Assembly (NCBI GenBank): GCA_016931775.1
Contig: JAFGEC010000507.1
Coordinates: 1 to 46,350 of the forward strand
Source of the DNA: Candidatus Zhuqueibacterota bacterium
Lineage (GTDB): Bacteria; Zhuqueibacterota; Zhuqueibacteria; Residuimicrobiales; JAFGEC01
Reading direction: 5' to 3'
DNA length: 46,350 nt
The position numbers were made by a program, and so were the translations under genes. The notes below the pieces were generated by a model that was not told the DNA's origin, searched no databases, and saw nothing but the letters and a program-made list of their open reading frames with translations. Numbering within the stretch: the stretch's first letter is position 1; each line of letters begins with the position of its first letter. This document shows, piece by piece, positions 39,745 through 46,350 of the stretch.

Positions 39745-41580
39745 ATGGCTAAAATAAAAAATTTCTCTCAACGGAAAGAAAAAATCCGGAATATGTCGTT
39801 TACGTTTCTTATGTTGTCTCTATATTTTTTCTACCTGCTATTACGGATAAACCCAAAACTCATCTACCAGTCTCAACAACCGGTCTTTTTCTTTGATAAA
39901 TCTTTTATCGGTGATTTCTTTTCCTATCCGGGCGGAATCAACGATCTTTTATCCGATTTCCTTTCACAGTTTTTTTATCATGGCTGGACCGGAGCGCTGT
40001 TGCTGACTCTTCTTTTCTGGCTGATATCCTGGAACACAAAATCATTCATCCAAGCAAAAAACGAAAATCGACCGGTTTTTTACCTCCCTTGGATACCATC
40101 GGTTTTGCTTCTTGGCCTGCATAGCGACTATAGATTTCCACTTGTTTTTACGACGGGCCTGCTCCTGACATTACTCAGCGTGAATATCTATATTCGTCTG
40201 GCGCCTTCAAAAAGTGTACTGCGTTTTTTATTCTATATTTTACTTTATACAGTTTTATTTTATCTATCTGCAGGTCAAGCCCTTGTTTTTTCAATTATCA
40301 TCATCATTTATGATGCATTGTATTTTCGCCGAATTATAATTCTTTTATTATATGTCCTTTTTGCCGCACTGTTACCCTGGCTCGCCGCTTCGACCATGTT
40401 TATTGTTCATGTAAAAGACGTGTACTCACTACACCTGACGTCATTTGCCGAATATAAGGTGAACTGGGTGTCTCTGGTGTTATATTCGTTTTTCCCATTT
40501 ATTTTGCTTTTTTTCAGACTGGAAAAGTATGTCAAAATAAAAATAAAAAACACGAACAGTCTCTTCACCAGGCTTTGGTACGGCACTTCCACCGGAAAAA
40601 GAATTTTACAGGGAATTATCCTTTTACTGGTGGCGGGTATGATGGCCATGTATTCTTTTGACAAAAAAAACGAAAAGGCGTTTCTGCGGATCGATTGTTA
40701 CGCGCGGTTCAGAGAATGGGACAAGCTGCTCGATGCCGCCGTCAAGTACAAGCCGAATTTGTATCATGTTCAATACCAGATAAACAGGGCGCTCTACCAT
40801 TCCGGCCGGTTACTCGATGAAATGTTCAGTTTCCCGCAGCCTGTCGGGATTGACGGCATTTTTATGCCCCACGATATGCACGGCCTTTACCCGCTCCAGC
40901 ATAGCGATGTTTTTTTTGACCTCGGGCTTGTCAACGAAACCGAACATTGGGCGTATGAAGCCGTGTCTATTTCAGGAGACACACCATGGAATCTTCAGCA
41001 GCTTGCGCTGGTCAATATATTAAAAGAACAAAGGAGTATTGCGGCAAGATTTTTAGGCCTGTTACGGAAAACCATGTGGCATAAATCCTGGGCCATGGAA
41101 TATTTTAAATGCCTGTCCGACAGCCCGGATTTCAAGCCAGCGGAATTGGAATATAAAAAAAGTATCATGCCGGAATCAGATTTTTTAATCCCTCCAAATG
41201 AACCGCAGCAATGTTTGTCGTATCTTTTACAAAACCGGAACAACAAAATGGCATTTGAATATTTTATGGCGTATTGCCTGCTGAGTGGGGATCTCGATGA
41301 AATTATAAAAAATATTCACTTGTTAAATAATTTTAATTATCCCCAAATTCCCCGTCACCTGGAGGAAGTGATTCTCGTATATATTCAACTCACTGGACGT
41401 AAGGACATTCCGCTGCCGGGCCGACAAATTTCCCCAAAGACAGTTCAAAGGTTTATTGAATTCAATAATATTTTAAAAAAGTATAACAGAAATAAAAAGG
41501 CGGCTTATAATGAACTGAAAAAATACAACAATACATACTGGTTTTATGCGTTCTACTATTACAAACCGATGGGACAATAA
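39745..41580 (+). CDS. DUF6057-like membrane protein
   Basis: A 611-residue protein. The first 310 residues contain about nine hydrophobic helices, with a FSYPGGINDLLSDFLSQFFYHGW segment between the first and second that is characteristic of the DUF6057 group in Bacteroidota-like genomes. The C-terminal 300 residues are soluble and helical, resembling TPR-like repeats (YHVQYQINRALYHSGRLLDEM, then ETHWAYEA-like blocks) and probably face the periplasm. The function is unknown. GGGAGAA precedes the ATG. The next gene, encoding a TolB-like CxxCH protein, begins one base after its stop, so the two very likely work together at the envelope. Confidence 0.75.
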   Translation: MAKIKNFSQRKEKIRNMSFTFLMLSLYFFYLLLRINPKLIYQSQQPVFFFDKSFIGDFFSYPGGINDLLSDFLSQFFYHGWTGALLLTLLFWLISWNTKSFIQAKNENRPVFYLPWIPSVLLLGLHSDYRFPLVFTTGLLLTLLSVNIYIRLAPSKSVLRFLFYILLYTVLFYLSAGQALVFSIIIIIYDALYFRRIIILLLYVLFAALLPWLAASTMFIVHVKDVYSLHLTSFAEYKVNWVSLVLYSFFPFILLFFRLEKYVKIKIKNTNSLFTRLWYGTSTGKRILQGIILLLVAGMMAMYSFDKKNEKAFLRIDCYARFREWDKLLDAAVKYKPNLYHVQYQINRALYHSGRLLDEMFSFPQPVGIDGIFMPHDMHGLYPLQHSDVFFDLGLVNETEHWAYEAVSISGDTPWNLQQLALVNILKEQRSIAARFLGLLRKTMWHKSWAMEYFKCLSDSPDFKPAELEYKKSIMPESDFLIPPNEPQQCLSYLLQNRNNKMAFEYFMAYCLLSGDLDEIIKNIHLLNNFNYPQIPRHLEEVILVYIQLTGRKDIPLPGRQISPKTVQRFIEFNNILKKYNRNKKAAYNELKKYNNTYWFYAFYYYKPMGQ

Positions 41581-41581
41581 T

Positions 41582-43129
41582 ATGCAAAAATATACTGTTT
41601 TTCTCGTGTTGACGTTGTGTATTCCAGTTTTTATAATATGTTCAGATAACGCAAAAGAGACACCCGATCTTGAAAATAGCCGGTCCGTGGAAAGAAAACC
41701 AATCATATATCCGGATTATACGGACATAACAATTCCACCGAATATTGCGCCGATCAATTTTATCATTCAAGAAAAGGCAAGTTTTTATTACGTTCATATT
41801 TCGTCGGAAACCGGAAAAGATATACATATATTTAATCGGACGCCCAATATCACCATTCCGATGAAACAATGGCAAAGATTAATCAGCAGGAATTCCGGTA
41901 AACCGTTATTTCTGACGATTTTTGTCCGGGACAACAAGGGCATATGGTCCCGGTTTACAAAGATAAAAAACCAAATTGCCGGAGAAAAGATAGATTCGCA
42001 CCTGGTCTACCGCATCATTAAACCACTGTATGTGTATTACAGTAAAATGGGATTGTATGACCGGAATTTGAGCACCTATGACGAACGTCCCTTTGTTTTG
42101 AACACGTCCATGGGTCATAATTGCATAAACTGCCATTCTTTTCATCGTCACAATCCCGAGAGGATGATGTTTCACAGCCGTGCCGGAGCTGTCGGGACAT
42201 CGATGATACTTGCCTATGACGGAGATGTTTCTAAAATAGATACAAAAACGACTTTTAATCCCCCAACGGCATACCGGTCGTGGCATCCGGATGGTGAGAT
42301 CATCGCATTTTCTTATAACGTTGTAAAGCAGTTTTTCCATGCGGTGGGTGAGAACCGTGGGGTTTACGATAGAGCGTCCGATGTTCTTTTGTATAACATC
42401 AAAACCAATACCATCACGACTTCACCCAAAATATCAAGTAAGGAATATATGGAAACCTATCCCGAATGGGCCCCTGACGGTAAATATCTCTATTTTTGCC
42501 GTACTCCGGGATTGGAGAGTTATGACAGGCATGAACATCCATATAAAAATATAAAATACGATCTGATGCGTATCGTTTACGATCAGGAAAATGATTCATG
42601 GGGAGAACTGGAAACGGTTTTGCCGGCCAGTGAATCTGGCTTGAGCGTCGCTCACCCAAAAATTTCACCCGACGGGAATTATATTTTGTTTTGTTTGTCG
42701 GAATACGGAAATTTTCCGTTATACAGCGCCGAATCAGACTTTTACCTGCTCGATACGCGAACGAAAAATTATCATAAAGCGGAAAATATCAACAGCGATC
42801 AGGCGGAAAGCTACCACTGCTGGTCCAGCAACGGCCGCTGGATCGTTTTCAGCACGAAACGGCCGGACGGATTGTTCACCTATGCCTACCTTGGTTATTT
42901 CGATTCCGACGGACAGTTCAGAAAACCGTTTATTTTGCCGCAAAAAAACCCGAATGTAAATAAAACGCTTATTAGAATCTACAACGTCCCTGAACTCGTA
43001 AACGGCCCGATTAAAATACAGCCGCAAAAATTGATCCAGGCGGCCTGGTCCGATAATATCATCAAAGCCGAACTGGATCCAAAAGTGGATAAACAAATGG
43101 AAGGCCAACCGGAGGGGACGATTTATTAA
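41582..43129 (+). CDS. TolB/PD40-like beta-propeller protein with a CxxCH motif
   Basis: A 515-residue exported protein. A hydrophobic N-terminal segment (5-19) is followed by Cys20, possibly a lipid anchor although the lipobox is poor. Residues 181-185 are CINCH, a c-type heme motif, followed by SFH. The rest has repeated PD40/TolB-type strands: RSWHPDGEIIAFS, PEWAPDGKYLYFC, PKISPDGNYILFC, CWSSNGRWIVFS, forming a beta-propeller. The same combination occurs in Bacteroidota proteins annotated as cytochrome c biosynthesis-related. The start at 41582 lies one base after the stop of the DUF6057-like gene; an earlier frame start at 41546 lies inside it. Heme attachment is plausible but unproven. 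Confidence 0.82.
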   Translation: MQKYTVFLVLTLCIPVFIICSDNAKETPDLENSRSVERKPIIYPDYTDITIPPNIAPINFIIQEKASFYYVHISSETGKDIHIFNRTPNITIPMKQWQRLISRNSGKPLFLTIFVRDNKGIWSRFTKIKNQIAGEKIDSHLVYRIIKPLYVYYSKMGLYDRNLSTYDERPFVLNTSMGHNCINCHSFHRHNPERMMFHSRAGAVGTSMILAYDGDVSKIDTKTTFNPPTAYRSWHPDGEIIAFSYNVVKQFFHAVGENRGVYDRASDVLLYNIKTNTITTSPKISSKEYMETYPEWAPDGKYLYFCRTPGLESYDRHEHPYKNIKYDLMRIVYDQENDSWGELETVLPASESGLSVAHPKISPDGNYILFCLSEYGNFPLYSAESDFYLLDTRTKNYHKAENINSDQAESYHCWSSNGRWIVFSTKRPDGLFTYAYLGYFDSDGQFRKPFILPQKNPNVNKTLIRIYNVPELVNGPIKIQPQKLIQAAWSDNIIKAELDPKVDKQMEGQPEGTIY

Positions 43130-43225
43130 AAGGGCTAAAAGATAGACATTTGATTTAATTTAGAGTCGCCTTTCAAATCTACAAATTTTCAACCGGATAG
43201 TTTGTATTTCAGTGAGACTTTTTAA

Positions 43226-43250
43226 CGTCAATCGAATTTGACGCATTTTT
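43226..43250 (+). terminator. Possible weak terminator after the TolB-like gene
   Basis: CGTCAA, a six-base loop and TTGACG are followed by CATTTTT, about 100 bases after the stop codon. The stem is only six base pairs and the T-tract is interrupted, so this is tentative. Nothing else is seen in 43130-43397. Confidence 0.35.
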
Positions 43251-43397
43251 GGCATAAATATTCCAGACAAATAAAACTGCAGTCTTACTTGACTACTATT
43301 GCGCATGCAGTATTGTCGAAAGCAAAAAAAATCCCGTCATTACCACACAATGTGATTTCATTTTTTTCATCATCCTTTTCATTAACGATTCCTTCGC

Positions 43398-45998
43398 TTA
43401 TGGCGTTTTATCGGTTTGTTCATATTTGGAGTTTTTCGAATAGTCGATACCGAGTTCCACCGATTTATTTGCTTCAACGGGATAGATGTATTTACCACGG
43501 TTGTCCGCCTCTTTCTCCACTTCTACCTTGATTCTATGGGCATTTGCAAATGCATCATTGCGGACACCGGTTATCTGCCAGGAGATTTCGATGCCCTCAC
43601 GGCCGCCGGCAATCTTGAAGCGATTGAGATTGACCTTCTCTGCAATATATACAGGGACAAAAGCGCCCACACAGGTGAGTTGATAGCGAAAATCTTTATT
43701 CAATGCTTCGAAGTAATCGGGCAGTTGCACCAGGGCTTCCCCATTTTGATTCAATACAACAGTGCCATTATAAATATTCATCATATCCGGACTCTCAACA
43801 AAAGAGTGGTACAAGTATTTATTTTCCGGATCCAGGGGGTGGTCGATTTTAAAAGCACCACTTCCTTTGCTGAGCACACCTGTGATATTCACATTGCCAA
43901 TGAAATAACCCGCGTAATCCCCTCCGCCGGATTTTTCACCATAAACAGCTGTCCCGGTATCACTTCGTCCATACACACCCCTTCCGCTGGAAGAAGTTCC
44001 GGAAACACCGTCGCTACTGGTGCTGTTACCCCAAACGCCTGTTCCTGAATTGCTCCAGCCTTCGACACCAAAATTGGAATATCCCAAGGCGCCGCCATCA
44101 CCACTGCTGTTTTTCCCATATACACCATATCCGGATCCGGTAGCATATCCATAAACACCGGTATTCGTTGCAGCGGATCCGCCTCCCTGTACTTTATGTA
44201 CGGTAATAGTCGTGCTTGCATTGATATCATCTCCGATAATTGTGCCGTTTTCGATCTTGGAGGATTGTACGGCATCGTCCTGAATCATAGCATTCGAAAC
44301 CGAATTTGTCTGGCTTTCGTTGACATACAGGCCGTCGGTATAGGCGGTATTGAGTGTAATGGCATCGGCTGACACATTGATACCTGTGCCCGCGCCGACG
44401 TTCAACGTCACATCGCCGGAAACGCCTCCGCCTGTCAATCCGGTGCCTGCATTTACTGCAGTGATGTCGCCGCCGCTTACTGCTACTGCCTGCCAAGTTC
44501 CGTCACCGCTGGCATTCGAAGTGAGAACATAACCATTGACTGCACCTGTGGGCATTTTGAAGCCGTTCATTTGAACAGTACCGGCAACATCCAATAGTTG
44601 TGCCGGAGTCGTTGTCCCTATTCCGACATTCCCGTTGCTACTTTCGATATGTAAACGGGTTGTCCCAAATGCTCTAAATTGAATATCATCTCCGCTATAA
44701 ACATACAATCCGCCGGAACTGCCATCACTACCCAGCATCATTTTTTTATCACTTGTCAGCGAGATCATGCGTGTGAATGAAGTAGATGAAATCCGCCCGT
44801 ACAAACCAAGTCCAGTTTCTAGAAAAATATTACCCCCACTAATGTGGAGTTTGCTGCCAGGTGCTGTTGTTCCGATCCCCACGTTACCTGTATCATCCAC
44901 ATAAACAACATTGGCAGGATTTGTATCCGCCGCATCCAGCGAATGGCCATCCGGTAAAGTAAAAGCCAAATCCGAAACCTGGACCGTCCCATCCACAATC
45001 ATGCCGCTTGTGACCGAATTGGCCTGACCCTCGTTCACATATTGCCCGTCGGCATAGGCGGCGTCCAGGGCGACCGCATCTGGGGTCACGCTGATTCCGG
45101 TTCCCGCTCCTATGTTCAGCGTTACATCGCCGGAAACACCTCCCCCCGTCATTCCCGAACCGGCGTTTACTGCAGTGATGTCGCCGCCGCTGACTGCTGC
45201 TGCCTGCCAGGTGCCGGCACCATTGGCATCAGAGGTCAATATGTAACCGGTAACTGCACCGGTGGGCATTTTGAAACCACTCATTTGTACAGTGCCGGTG
45301 ATATCCAATTCATATTGCGGATTGCTGTTACCGATACCTACATTGCCCATCACGACAAGTCCGTCGGGTCCGTTAATATTTACAGCCCCGGCATTGGCCA
45401 ATATCATTCTCCCTAAGCCGGGACCTCCCTGATTATAAGCCTGCCCCAAAGTATTACCATTTCCAATCATTCCGGATATTTTTAGAGTATCCAAATGCTG
45501 AGTGATCATGATGTTCTGCCCGGCAACGAGACTGACGTGGTCAGTCAGCTTATTAATACTTTTTACGACAGCACCGGTCTTTAAATGCTCACTGCCGATG
45601 GAATCCCATGCGAGACTGTCAACATATGCAGCGCGCAAGCTATAGGGCGACGAAGTAAAGGCAATACGAGGTTGCAATTCGGAACCATTGCCGATACTGA
45701 CTCCCAGCCAATAAGGCCGGTCAAATGGCAAGTCGAGGGACTGGACTCGCCCCAGGGCTACCGAAAGCAACCCGTTTTTCACAATCACCGCTTGTGTTTC
45801 CGTCCACAGCAGTTGACCGTTCTGTTCATTATCATAGAGCCGGAATGTAAAATTACAGCTGGTATCAGGGACGGCGATACCGCTTTCATCCGTCAATACA
45901 CCCTGATAGCTGATTAATCTGGGGACCTGCGCAAAGACGCACAACGAGCTAATCAAAATGCAGAAAAAACAAGTTGGCAAGAATCTGGAGTTTCTCAT
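43398..45998 (-). CDS. Large secreted repetitive adhesin/tail-fibre-like protein
   Basis: An 866-residue exported protein. Signal peptide 1-23 (CFFCILISSLCVFA) is followed by an opening common to FCB-group surface proteins (PRLISYQGVLTDESG, then FRLYDNEQNG). The body is Gly/Ser/Thr/Asn-rich with two copies of a 100-residue unit (236-335 and 474-572), each with the GFKMPTGAV and GGGVSGDVTLN blocks, and NVGIGTTAP-type strands as in phage tail fibres. Near 610-700 short YGVYG/GVWG-like repeats form a probable beta-helix. The last 150 residues form a separate C-terminal domain. The start has a GGAGGGAA site. It is likely a surface adhesin or sheath protein; the function is inferred. Confidence 0.85.
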   Translation of the reverse strand: MRNSRFLPTCFFCILISSLCVFAQVPRLISYQGVLTDESGIAVPDTSCNFTFRLYDNEQNGQLLWTETQAVIVKNGLLSVALGRVQSLDLPFDRPYWLGVSIGNGSELQPRIAFTSSPYSLRAAYVDSLAWDSIGSEHLKTGAVVKSINKLTDHVSLVAGQNIMITQHLDTLKISGMIGNGNTLGQAYNQGGPGLGRMILANAGAVNINGPDGLVVMGNVGIGNSNPQYELDITGTVQMSGFKMPTGAVTGYILTSDANGAGTWQAAAVSGGDITAVNAGSGMTGGGVSGDVTLNIGAGTGISVTPDAVALDAAYADGQYVNEGQANSVTSGMIVDGTVQVSDLAFTLPDGHSLDAADTNPANVVYVDDTGNVGIGTTAPGSKLHISGGNIFLETGLGLYGRISSTSFTRMISLTSDKKMMLGSDGSSGGLYVYSGDDIQFRAFGTTRLHIESSNGNVGIGTTTPAQLLDVAGTVQMNGFKMPTGAVNGYVLTSNASGDGTWQAVAVSGGDITAVNAGTGLTGGGVSGDVTLNVGAGTGINVSADAITLNTAYTDGLYVNESQTNSVSNAMIQDDAVQSSKIENGTIIGDDINASTTITVHKVQGGGSAATNTGVYGYATGSGYGVYGKNSSGDGGALGYSNFGVEGWSNSGTGVWGNSTSSDGVSGTSSSGRGVYGRSDTGTAVYGEKSGGGDYAGYFIGNVNITGVLSKGSGAFKIDHPLDPENKYLYHSFVESPDMMNIYNGTVVLNQNGEALVQLPDYFEALNKDFRYQLTCVGAFVPVYIAEKVNLNRFKIAGGREGIEISWQITGVRNDAFANAHRIKVEVEKEADNRGKYIYPVEANKSVELGIDYSKNSKYEQTDKTP
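44283..45293 (-). repeat. Two long repeat units inside the adhesin gene
   Basis: DNA at 44994-45293 and 44283-44579 encodes the same 99-100-residue unit with scattered substitutions. Both copies begin TVQM and carry FKMPTGAV, VSGGDITAVNAG and TGGGVSGDVTLN. They are separated by about 415 bp of NVGIGTT-type sequence. Recombination between them could shorten or lengthen the protein. Confidence 0.85.
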
Positions 45999-46023
45999 GA
46001 TTTCCCTCCGATCATGTTCAAAG

Positions 46024-46073
46024 AAAAAGCCCGAAAACCGCTCTCTAATGAAAATGGTTTATTCGGGCTTTTT
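46024..46073 (-). terminator. Terminator-like hairpin in the adhesin gene's 5' leader
   Basis: AAAAAGCCCGAA and TTCGGGCTTTTT form a 12-bp stem, continued inside by AAACC/GGTTT. It is nearly symmetric, so it can terminate in either direction. On the minus strand its T-rich end is only about 25 bases upstream of the adhesin start codon. It either ends a gene beyond the right edge, or attenuates adhesin transcription. Confidence 0.65.
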
Positions 46074-46074
46074 C

Positions 46075-46350
46075 CCCTCAATTCCGATAAGTCTGGACTA
46101 CTCCAACGAAAGAATAACCATAACATCAAAATTGATTGTTATATTGTTTAAAGTATGACAAAACTTTATATTATTCTAAGCAAAAATCAATACATATTTT
46201 TAATCCTGATCATATGTTTTATTTTTTGGTCGCCCGCGGGATGATCATGCTTAGTAATACATGCTAATAAATTTAATATATTATAAACAAATACTTATGC
46301 TATTTATTTATATTACAAAATTCATAAATTGCAAAAAGTGACCTCGACAA
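46075..46350. other. AT-rich non-coding end of the window
   Basis: No credible reading frame, RNA gene or repeat is seen here. It may contain the adhesin promoter, but no hexamer pair with proper spacing was found. Confidence 0.5.

Noticed and set aside
43416-44048. A 210-codon plus-strand frame
   Set aside because: Antisense to the adhesin gene, caused by its Gly/Ser-rich composition.

Overview
The window comes from a Gram-negative bacterium. It encodes an OmpA-type peptidoglycan-binding domain on a periplasmic binding protein, a lipoprotein and a Tat-type signal. Several families suggest the FCB side of the tree (Bacteroidota, Calditrichota, KSB1 and relatives): the ECF sigma factor plus small WNW membrane protein pair, a DUF6057-like protein, a TolB-like protein with a CxxCH motif, and an Agl23-type membrane protein. 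No rRNA, tRNA, CRISPR array or transposase was seen, and the phylum is an inference from family resemblance only.

Left part (1-8.8 kb), mostly minus strand: a partial secreted glycoside hydrolase, an ArsR-type regulator with a possible operator, a ThyA-like thymidylate synthase, a three-gene set (methyltransferase plus two membrane proteins), PgpA, a plus-strand metallo-beta-lactamase-fold protein, a radical SAM protein and a PRMT-like methyltransferase.

Centre (9.4-31.8 kb, all minus strand): a long, tightly packed cluster that is the main interest. In transcription order it encodes a sigma-70-like protein with a long N-terminal extension; a soluble zinc-finger protein of anti-sigma type; a CHAT (caspase-like) protease with a Clp-N-like C-terminal segment; a Clp/Hsp100 ATPase without the ClpB middle domain; two tandem Hsp70s, the second fused to a von Willebrand A domain; a third Hsp70; a GrpE-like exchange factor with a long acidic disordered N-terminus; a fourth Hsp70; a membrane-anchored pseudokinase; a NitT/TauT-type binding protein fused to an OmpA domain; the matching ABC permease and ATPase; and a Ser/Thr kinase fused to an FGE-sulfatase-like domain. 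After a 335-bp gap come a small helical protein and a 443-residue protein with two C-terminal membrane helices. All four Hsp70s end after the beta substrate-binding region and lack the helical lid. The start/stop overlaps (several of 4 nt) argue for one transcription unit. My reading, which is inference, is a chaperone-, kinase- and protease-based stress or conflict system with an envelope-facing input (binding protein-OmpA and ABC transporter), signalling steps (kinase and pseudokinase), a dedicated Hsp70/GrpE/Clp machine and a protease effector, led by its own sigma/zinc-finger pair.

Right part (32-46 kb): a divergent ECF sigma factor and its membrane partner with a strong terminator; a decayed 6-phosphogluconate dehydrogenase fragment; a GT2 glycosyltransferase; ApbE, an Agl23-type protein and a secreted discoidin-like protein in one overlapping set; an internally deleted Gfo/Idh/MocA oxidoreductase; a lipoprotein; a DUF6057-like protein followed by a TolB-like CxxCH protein; and a large repetitive secreted adhesin-like protein. 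Three copies of a small inverted-repeat element (about 0.85, 32.1 and 38.8 kb) lie between genes.
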